This document shows, one piece after another, positions 54,772 to 64,000 of a stretch of 64,000 nt of DNA. Origin of the DNA: Lindgomyces ingoldianus (lineage: Eukaryota > Ascomycota > Dothideomycetes > Pleosporales > Lindgomycetaceae). Positions within the stretch are counted from its first letter, which is position 1, and every line of letters begins with the position of its first letter. The stretch lies in the NCBI RefSeq assembly GCF_010093535.1, contig NW_022985189.1:735825-799824 (forward strand), read 5' to 3'. The position numbers and the translations under genes were made by a program. The notes beneath the pieces are model-generated. The model saw nothing but the letters and a program-made list of their open reading frames with translations, had not been told where the DNA came from and searched no databases.

Positions 54772-57700
54772 AACTCTAACAGTTAGTTAGTTGTATAAAA
54801 TTAGTTTTTTAAGAGTAAAGTTTAGCGCCTTTTTTATATAGGCATTTATAGAGTTATTTTTTCTATTAATCTACTTAATCTCTATAATCTCCCTCTTTTT
54901 ATATAATTTTTAAATTAATATAATATTAATTATAAGTCTTTTCTTATTTATTGTCTTAAGCTTTATAAAATATTTATACAGAGATCTTAAATCTATGCAT
55001 AGTACAATAGGTATAGGAGGTATTCTAAGCATACGTGTAATCTAGTTAATAGTTGTACTTAGTGCAATTACATAGTTAAATCCTTCTACTATTCTGTACA
55101 GCTTACTAGCTAGGACAGAGCAGGTAACGCGTTTACACTTAGAAAAGTTTTAGTGTATAATATTACTTATAATTTTAAAGTTATATAAGTTCCTAGTTTA
55201 CTGCTTAGTTCTAAGAATAATAAAAAAGCTAAGCTATAAACTTAAGTTCTTATTATTTATAAATAATTTGTTAGTAAAGATAAACAACTTTGTATAAGAG
55301 AGATTAAGTAGTATATATAATAATTTTTTATTCTAGTTATTAATTTGCTATTAGATTTATACATTTAATGCCTTAATATTATTGTACAACAGTAACACAA
55401 CTTAAGCGGCAGTAGACAAGTTAAATGCTGCCTTAGGTTAACATACTAATGCAATATAAGCACCTTGCGCGCGCTGTTTGACGTACTTCTGCGCAGCATC
55501 CTCTACCTTAGACTCTATTATGTGTAGATTCCTAGCTTAACCCTTTTATATAAAAATAATATTATTTTATATAAAGTAAATCTTTTCTTTATTAAATTTA
55601 ATAGCCTAATTATGTAATAGTATAGTTTTAGGCTTTGCTTAGAAGTTAGCTTTAAGTAATTTTTTTTCCTTTTTTTATGCAAAATTAGCTGTAATAATAC
55701 TAAGAGTATTATCTATTTATAGTCCTATAATACTAAACACTATTAAGCCTTTATGTGTAATTAATAAGCATAAATTATATAATAAAGTTTTTATAAAAAG
55801 TTTATTCTTATAATAGTTATAGTATGTTTTAAACTAATATAAGCCTAACTCTACTACGCTGTATAGTAGTTATACAACTCTAAATATTATGTGTAGAGGA
55901 AAGCTTTTATAAAGTTCTTTTAGTAGTTATGTAAAAAGAGTGTAAACAAGCTTGTCTATTAATTATATATATGCCTAAGTAATATTATGTAGTTTATAGT
56001 CCATGTTATATAAAGCTATTAGTAATAAGCTAATAGCTAAAATTAACCTCTAACTTATTTTCTAAATTATAGAAAACTATATAAGGATCTTTTTCTTCTT
56101 CTTATTTAAATATTTTGTAAACATAAGTTATAACTTTTTATATAGTTTTATTAATTTCCCTTTAACTTTATATATAAGTTAAAAGTTAAAGATTTGTCTC
56201 TTGTAAATTAATAAATTATATAAAAGTACCTTAAATATGCTACTTATAATTAGACTCTCTATTTCTATATAGTCTAATTCTTTAAATAGTCTTTTAAGTG
56301 TTGTAATTATACTGTCTACACAGAGCTTAATTGCTAGCGTGTAGTCTTCTTTTTTTTTTAAGTTAAGAATGTTGTAGCCTATAGATTTTTACATAGTCTT
56401 CTTTAGTCTTTTTTAGCTAGCTGTAGTTCTAGTTCTAGTTTATACAATAAATCTAATGCTGCTTAAAAGGCTGTTTTATGCAGTCTATTAACTAGAGTTA
56501 GTTGCTTGCGTAGGCAACCTCTCTTTTATGCCTGTAGAGGATCCCTTTGTACTAGGGCTAGTTTGTCTAGATCTAGCAATTTTTATGTAAGTTTATTCTT
56601 ATCTTTTATATAATAATATAGTATAACTTATGTGTAGTAGAGTTTTACTAGACTGTTTTTTATCTTAATAATAACATCTAGGGCCTTAATTTCTTTTACT
56701 ATGTGTAGTTTTATTTATTCTTTCTTTTCTTGCTATGTCTTTACTTTAGAACTAAGTAGGAGATTTAGTACTTTATATAAAGTTAAGCTATTTTAAGTAT
56801 TAATTATATAATTAATATTAACTTTTACTTTTTTGCTTTAAAGCATTTTTATTACCTTTTATACAGCATTAGCTTGCGTAATAATATTAGGGGATAGTGC
56901 AGAATCTATGTTAATTTTTAGGTACATTCTAAACATAAGTAATATAGGTATAAGACTGTTTAGTTCTACTATATTATTTAGAGCTTTAACAGCTATCTAT
57001 AACACTAACTTATTATTTATACAATTATCTAATTCTGTATAAAGGATATTATACGCATGTTGCAGTAGTGCGTGCGCGCGCTTAATCTTCCCTAGAGCCT
57101 AATAGGCCTCTACTAGCATCTGTTAACATGTTGCTCTTACAATCTTTGCGTAATTCTAGAAGTCTTTAGATGCAAAGTTTGTACTAAAGTTATATATAAT
57201 ATAATTAGGTAAGCCTTAGTATGTGTTAATCTAACACTTATAAAGCGCGTTCTAGGTATCTTGTGTAGACATTAATTTTAAGAAGGTTACTGCTTAGAAT
57301 AATGTATCTATGTTAATTATATATAGTATGTCTTAGTTGCTAATTTATATAATGTTAATTACTATCTTATAGTTAAAGTGTAAGTTGTTCTTAATTATAA
57401 ACTTAAATCTTTATAGTGCTAGGTTATGTAGCTAATATATGTAGCAGAACTTTTTAATCTTCTTAAGTATAAAGAGATTAACATTATGTCTAGCGTTTTT
57501 AAGCATTATGTAAAGTTATTCTGTATAAGAATAGCTAAATCTTCTATGCAGTTATTAAAGTTTATGTTTAGTAAAAAAAAACATTAATTCCTTCTTTTAT
57601 ATATTAAAAAATAGATAACCTTATTTTTATATAACTAGAACAGTATTCTTATTACTTTATACAATTACATTCTGCATGTTGTTAAAGTACGCATTTATCT

Positions 57701-60033
57701 AGTCTGCGTTAGCAAGAGATAGTAAGAAGGGTGTTAGCGTATCTAGTATGTAATATGTAACACTACTAACTAGATTAGTAATTTATATAGTACTAATTAA
57801 TTTTATTAATTTTTATTTTTTAAAGCTAATACTCTTCTTATTTAGTGTCTAATCTACTTTTATATAAGGGAATTTTTACAGCTATACTTTAAGTTATAAC
57901 TTTCCTACAGTAGAAATCCTTATAGTGCTAGTATTCTATAGTTTACCTTAGTATACTGTATAATATTAATCCTTAAGAATAAACTATTCTGCGTATCCTT
58001 TAGGTTCTAGGCTGTATATGTCCTCTGCAGTTGCGTAGTAGAGAAATGCAGCATTAGTAAGGTAGTTAATAATTTTCTTACCTTTTTTTTTATTTAAGTT
58101 ATTATTATTGTGCAACTTCTTTTCTTTTTACTTTAGTTTACTTTTAAACTTTTAAATGTACATATTTACCTCCTTACATATTAGTGTCTTGTTATAGAAT
58201 TCTTTATATAAAAAGATATATTAGCATTTTATATAAAATTAATTTATATAAAGATAATTTATTAACTAACATTGTTCCTTATAACAAATAAAGCATTGCT
58301 TTAATTATATAGAGGACTATAGTCTAAATAATTCTCTATATCCTTTTAAGCTTCTTCTACATTGTTAATAGCTATATATACATAGTAAGCTATATTGCCT
58401 ATTAGTGTAGTACGCGTCCTAGGATTTATTTATAAATGCATTATTCTATTAATTAATTATAACCTAAAGTGCTAAACAGAGGTCACTATATAGTGCCTTA
58501 TATATAGGCTTAATTAAGAACATTGCTTATTTAAGTTTAAGTTGCCCTTAGCATGCTTATATAATAGTAGTGTAAAGTAGTATCTTACTTTAAAATTATA
58601 GACTAAGAGCTTTTTATGTAAAAGTAAGTTTATTAATTATAGCTTTAAAAGCTTTATATAAAGTTTTTATAAAGTTTTTCTACTTACTTTATGTAAAGCT
58701 TATTATTGTCTAATCTATCTAATACTAGTTATAGTTTATGTTAGTATTAAAGTAATTACTAAGCTACTTGTACAGTAACTTCTATAATTATCCTAGACTA
58801 ATATTATAAAGGTAGAACATGTGTGCGTGCCTTTTAAGAATATTAGGAAAAATGCTTACGTATAATGCCTTAAAGATAGTAAGGTGTTAGCAGAGCTTAA
58901 TAAATACTATAGCCTTATTAGCTAGGATATTATATAGTTGCTTTATATAGTTGTTCTCTTTTCTTTATGCCTTCTAGAATTATACAACCTTCTTAGGCGT
59001 AAAGTTCTCTACTGTAATATTTTGTGTAGATAGAAGTTAGTATAGATTATACAGTAATTAAATTGTATATAGTAAGTACAAGCTTTAGGGAATCTTATGC
59101 AGAGCTGTAGCTACAGGAATATGTAGCTGCCTAGTTGTGCTCTTGTACAGTAAGCTATTATAAAGTAGTTGTACTAATTATAGAGAAAGTATTAAGTCTA
59201 TAGGTAATTTATATAGAGACATCCTCTATAGCGTTAGAACTAGCGCTAGTAGTAATAGTTTAGTACAGTAGTCTAATAAAATAGTAAAAGCATGTTCTTT
59301 TTTTATAAGTCTGTATAGTGTAATAGCCTCTGTTTTGTTCTTTTTAAAGCTAATGCTCTTATTCTATAAGGTAGTAATAAGTTCTTGTAAAAATAATTAG
59401 CTAAGATCTTTAAAGTGTATAAGCTTTTACTTTATAAAGTTGTCTTAGAAGTTCTTAAAAGTTTATACATTTATTATACTTAACACGCAGAGTTTTATAA
59501 TTAAGTTAGCTGTGTATAAATTAAGCTTATTTTTAAGTGTGTTATTTAATAGTTTAATCTTATCTACTTAATCTTTAATATTTATCTGCTTTGCTAGAGT
59601 CTTTGCTAAGATGCCTATAAGAGGTATGTATTAGTTATATGTTAATATGTTATGCTAGCTAGTTATAGATAAAGCTAGCGTTGCTTGTTGCTCTATAGTG
59701 GTTAGTTATGCGTTATTGCGCGCTGTCTTACTTCTTGTTGTACGCTGCCTCTAAACAGCCTTATGCAAAAAGATAAAACAGACCTCTTAGCGTTAAATAA
59801 GCACTACTATTTGTATAATACCTTTAAATAGTATTATACAGACAGGTTTCTTACTTTTGCTTAGGTAACTAAACAGAGATTTACAGCTACTTACATGTAA
59901 ATTAGACTCTGTCTTTACTCTTACTAATTTATAGTTAAAGTAGTAAAGAAAAAAATTCTTCTTATACATAAACTTTTAAATAGAAAAGTATAAGAAGAGC
60001 TTCCTTTTTTATAGTATTTAAACTACTAATTAG

Positions 60034-60116
60034 TGTTAAATAGACTCTCTGCTAGCTAGCACTTAGTGTTAGCAAATGTGTACAAGACAGAGAGGTTTGC
60101 ACAGTGTAAACATTGC
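60034..60116 (-). repeat. Truncated 5' LTR of the first copia element
   Basis: 83 bp matching 54191-54273, broken exactly where the TGTCAGATTG terminus of the next element starts. The rest of this LTR should lie beyond the window end. Confidence 0.75.
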
Positions 60117-60426
60117 TGTCAGATTGAAGCACTGTTTCTAGGCTTCCTGAGATGAATGATGGGTTTGGATGTGATGTATGGATGATTAATTAATTGTATT
60201 AATTGTGTTTATTTATTAATCCTTTTTCTGCTCTACTTGTGTTGCTTGGCTTTTTGTTCTGCCAATCCAAGTCCCTTGCGCACTAGCCCTATGCGCGACT
60301 AGCCTACAACATGCTGTAAAATGCAGCAATTTGCAGCAACATACTGTTTAAGCTTATTGCTTGTACTATATAGCAGCTTTTGTCAAACGTTCCTCCTGTC
60401 TTGACAGTAGGTGCGCATATCTGACA
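60117..60426 (-). repeat. 3' LTR of the second copia element
   Basis: 310 bp with TGTCAGAT…ATCTGACA ends. Includes normal-GC sequence, in contrast to the internal region. The 5 bases before it (ATTGC) would be the target duplication, testable only outside the window. Confidence 0.8.
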
Positions 60427-63400
60427 CACCCCCTTAGCTTAGACATGCTTTAAGCTAGTCCCTAATTGCGCAACCTTAGTATGCTTCTAGGGCTTTTATT
60501 CTTGCTTTAATCTCTTCTATATCTGCTTTCTAACTAACTATCCTCTCCCTAACGTTAACTAGCTAAATTTGCTAAAGAAAGTTTAGCTATTTGCTAGCTA
60601 GAAGTGCTTTAGTAAGTCTATCCACAAGCATCTTACTAGAGGGGACATAGACAACCTTAATTATTTGTTAAGAGACTTCCTGTTAGAGCTAGTAGTTATA
60701 GATGTTAACATGTTAAAGCTTAGTTTAAAGTTAAGATATCTCTTTATTTACTAGTTAAATTATCTGCTTGTTATTGCACTAAATTATAATAGTTAAATTA
60801 GGCAGCTTAACCTGTAGTTTGTTAAGAAGCATTTTTATAAACATAGCTTCCTTAGCAACTTAGAACAGTGCAAGTAATTCTGCTTTTATTATTAACGTTA
60901 TAACTATATCTTGTTTATTTACTTACTATGCAATCTATCTGCTAAATAGTTAAATAATATAGCCCTAAAAGCTCTTTTTATTTAGTGTATTATCTATAAA
61001 TAACGCATTACTTGCTACTACAAGGTAGTCTTCTTCTCCTAATTAGAGTGCGTACGTCTGTGTTGCATGTAGGTACAGGATGACTTAATTAGCTGCATCC
61101 TAATGGTTAGATGCGGGATTTGTAAGAAACTGTGCAAGGCGTGATGTAGTAAAGGCAATGTCTAGTCTTATAGTAACTGCTGTAAAGAGCAGAGATCTAA
61201 TCTTCTGCTAATATTAATTTACTTCTAATAGGGTTGTAAAACTAGATTGCAGCATAAGTTTAATCCTACTTATAGGTGTAGCGTGCTGCAGGTTCTTTCT
61301 ATTAGCTAGCCTAGCTATTTTGTTAATATATAATGCCTATAATAGCTAAATTATTTATTGCTGTTAATCTCTAATAATCTTAACTCCTAAGAACTATTAT
61401 AGGTTCTTACCTCCTATTAGGGTATACTTCTCTTGTAACTAGTCTACTACACGCTGTGCATCTGCTTTAGAGCCTTTTTTATATGTAACAATAAAGTTGT
61501 CTACATAGAAGAAGACAAATATTCTAGCTTTAGTTATGTAGTAGAGTTTATGTAGAACAGCTAAGAACCTAAGGCCTTTAAAAGTTATTATAAAATAGTG
61601 TTACTAGAGTAGAGAAAAAATTTATAGGCTATATAGTGCTTTTTAAAGCTTTAGTATTATACCTAGTTTCTAATAGCCTCTTAGCATCTGCATGTAGATA
61701 TTGCGGTTAATTGCTGCATGTACAAACATGTTAGTTATATTATATTATTTAAGCTCTAGGTTAAAGCGTGCAGATATTGCTATTAGCATTTAAAATAAGC
61801 GTCCTGCTAGAGTGGCAGTGTAGGTATCTTGTGTAGTAATGTTTCTCTGTTAATTGCTGTAGACTACTAGTTACGCCTTACATCTTTGCAATCTATAGTG
61901 CTTGTTAAGCTTGTAGGTGTACACCTACATATAATCTAGAATCTGCTGTCTAGCTGCCTTAATTAGCTTTGTCTAGACCTCTGTCTAAGATTTTATTGTC
62001 TAATAACTATCTAGGTGCGTTCTTTCTGCTACCTTAAACATCTTATGTAGAGAGTGCTCCTCTAGTTGCTTTTAAGTTAATAGCAGAGGTAGTAGCTAGC
62101 TTTTATAAGGTGTCTTTCTTTTAAATAGTATTTTTATTAATGCTGCTTTATCTAGTGTCTTGCTGCTATGCTTTTCTACACTTCTAAATCTTATGCTAGC
62201 TATAAAGGCTACAGCTTATAGTACAGTCTTTAATAACTCTATTTAGCTTAGCTTTAGTGCTGCTTTAGCTATTAACTGCATAAGTAATGCTGTAGGTAGC
62301 AGAGTGTTTAGAGAAGATAGATAGTTATCTCTAATCTTTTTTTCTTAATAGTAGCCTAGTAGGTCTACTTTATTAAAATTTAATGTATTATCTATAGTAT
62401 TGTCTTTATAGAATAACTTTATTTTTAGCTAATAACTAGGTGTTAAAAGCTTAATTATTTTAATATATATAGTAATTTTTTTTACTATGTTATACATAAG
62501 GTTATCTATTAGGTCTTTAGGCTTACTACTAAAGATTAAGTGTTTGTTAAAAATAATATTATGTGTATAGATTACTTTTACTAGCAGTAGTATCTATACG
62601 CAGTAAATGTTTAATAATTAGTACCTAACTAGATATCTAATCCACGCCTTTAGGTCTAGCCTTTATAGCCTAGATTTGTTCTAATGTGTGTTATTAGTTA
62701 TTATAAATGCTTTGCAGCTATAAGCTCTTAGATGTGTAAAGCTTAGCTTTTAAATTAATATAACAACTTTATTATTTAAAGCTACTTATGTAAAGAAGAT
62801 TTTATATAGTGTCTTCTAGTTATTAGCATAGTTTAGCGTCTAATTGTATAGGTATACGCCGGCTCTAGTAATGTATGGCTATACATTCTATAGTAGGTTA
62901 GCATCTAGTTGCATAGCCTATAACTTCTTCTTATTTACACCCTCTAAGTGTTTAGCTTCTCTATTCTAGGCTTGTGTATCTAGTGCTAAAGGCTTAATAG
63001 TTATTCTATGTAATGCTAGCTAGCGTTTTACCTCTAGTTTTACTATTGTAATCTTATTATTAGCTTTAATAACTTTTATAGTAATATTATAATAGTTCTT
63101 TAGAAAGAGGATAAAGATTATAAAAGCTTAAATAATTAATTTAGTAGGCCTATTATCTTTAAAGTAGAGGTCTTACTAGAGGCTAGAATACTTGTTAGTA
63201 ATTAGCATTTAACTTTACTCTTTTATAATGCTCTGTGCTTTATATGCATAGAAATTAATTAATAGTCTCTTACTAGGTCTACTATTACTAATTTATAGTG
63301 CGCAGCTAATTTATTGTTGTATCTTAGCTCTGCTATATAAGTTACATTAGACTGTTATAATTTCTTTAATTCACACCCCCTTAGCTTACTATATAAGGTG

Positions 63401-64000
63401 TTAAAGTGTAGCTAGTCTAGAGTGTCCTAGACGCTTATGCTATAGCTCTGCTAATGCCTTTTATAGACTATGTTTAGTTCTTATGTTAATTATGTGTGTA
63501 TAATATAAGCCCTTCTGTAGTAGATAGTACTTTAACACTTATTAGCTATAGATCTTTATAAGATCTCTAATTATTATCTTATCTAGGGCCTTTAAAGTAG
63601 TTAGCTCTGCTTGTGTGTCCTACTAGATTCCTTTCTGTTGCAGTAGGCAGAACAAGACTAGGTTGCACAGCAGGTCTAGGCACAGTGCAGCGTTATAAAG
63701 TACAAGACTGTATGCTTAACTATGTGTTCTATGCTTGCTTTTTAAGCTTAGTATAATTAATTTATAGCTTTAAATTTATATGCAAGAGTTTCTAGACTAG
63801 ATAAAGTCTTTTAGTGTTAGTAAACAATAGTTATAAATCTAATTAGAATTATTTATAATGTAGCATGTTAAGCCTAAGTTAAGGATAAATAATTCTCTTA
63901 GCAGATATCTGTTTTAGTTTAAATTAACTATAGCTAGCAATGCAGCTGCCTTAACTCTTAATACTTTCTAGCTTTTAAGTTAGTCTTCTTGTATCTCTAG
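60117..64000 (-). mobile_element. Second Ty1/copia retrotransposon, RIP-mutated, runs off the window
   Basis: The 3' LTR is 60117-60426 (310 bp, TGTCAGATTG…TATCTGACA). On the minus strand it is preceded by a purine-rich tract GCTAAGGGGGTG (60427-60440), as expected upstream of a 3' LTR. The coding relic is on the minus strand. Near 61400-61560 it reads ITKARIFVFFYVDNFIVTYK, the reverse transcriptase active site with one Asp now Asn, followed by LQEKYTLIGGKNLQQFLGVK. Toward 64000 lie integrase and gag relics that I cannot delimit. The interior is RIP-mutated while the LTR is nearly normal in composition. The 5' LTR is outside the window. Confidence 0.85.

Larger units (their letters stand above)
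54191..60116 (-). mobile_element. Ty1/copia retrotransposon, RIP-inactivated, with nested insertions
   Basis: LTRs begin TGTTGAATGGACTC at 54191 and TGTTAAATAGACTC at 60034. On the minus strand a decayed reverse transcriptase spans about 55400-56450: IIGLQIDNTL (where the fungal clade has GLQTDDTL in place of YVDD) and, further on, KVEDAAQKYVKQRAQGAYIA then LVCQPKAAFNLS at about 55400-55515, distinctive of fungal copia elements of the Cofu kind. The RNase H should lie between this and 54800. Gag and integrase regions toward 60000 are too mutated to delimit. The right (5') LTR is cut after 83 bp by another copia element; a solo LTR sits 9 bp inside the left LTR. Confidence 0.85.

Noticed and set aside
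54187..60121. Target duplication of the first copia element
   Set aside because: Bases before 54191 and after 60116 do not match, as expected because the right LTR is interrupted; the duplication cannot be seen in this window.

Overview
The window looks like a chromosomal segment of a filamentous ascomycete (Pezizomycotina). The support is: short spliceosomal introns (43-140 nt, GTAAGT-type donors, CTGAC-type branch sites); a HET-domain gene; a GH17 GPI-type wall protein; a fungal sesquiterpene synthase and a P450; Fot1/pogo, gypsy, copia and Helitron relics; and a two-speed base composition. Gene-bearing stretches of ordinary GC alternate with very AT-rich, TA-dense, stop-riddled blocks in which repeat copies differ almost only by C-to-T and G-to-A. 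That is the footprint of repeat-induced point mutation (RIP). I cannot name the species.

Layout. 1-7080: a two-exon AhpD-fold gene ending in a peroxisomal signal, unrecognised decayed sequence, a Crypton-type tyrosine recombinase relic and a broken APH-type phosphotransferase gene. 7081-23580: a RIP-mutated transposon nest of about 16 kb. It holds a Helitron relic, a little-mutated solo LTR with target duplication CTATT, and a Fot1/pogo element split by a complete 5.66-kb gypsy element (TSD CTCTC). The nest interrupts a segment whose uninterrupted copy survives at 27994-28440. 23580-28930: a Tc1-like transposase scrap and a large intronless ankyrin-HET gene with a tRNA-like sequence just upstream. 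28930-31000: two pogo ends facing each other, one split by a 131-bp MITE. 31000-36000: a TPR remnant and a 551-residue membrane protein. 36000-37060: a RIP block.

37186-44992 is the best-preserved gene block: a GH17 wall glucanase; a complete seven-exon sesquiterpene synthase (one GC-AG intron and a 19-nt exon); and, 2.9 kb away on the opposite strand, a complete five-exon cytochrome P450. Synthase and P450 plausibly form a two-gene terpenoid locus: cyclisation of a prenyl diphosphate, then oxidation. 45000-53300 holds a decayed AGC kinase, a 657-bp hAT-type MITE with a perfect 8-bp target duplication and a small secreted cysteine-containing protein. 53300-64000 is another nest: a pogo end fragment, a minus-strand copia element with a solo LTR beside its 3' LTR, and a second minus-strand copia element inserted in the other LTR and running off the window.

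The nesting gives a relative history. Pogo, Helitron and copia elements arrived and were RIPped. The gypsy split pogo and was itself RIPped, mainly in its interior. Short elements (203-204-bp solo LTRs, the 131-bp and 657-bp MITEs) remain little mutated, either because they are young or because they are too short to trigger RIP.
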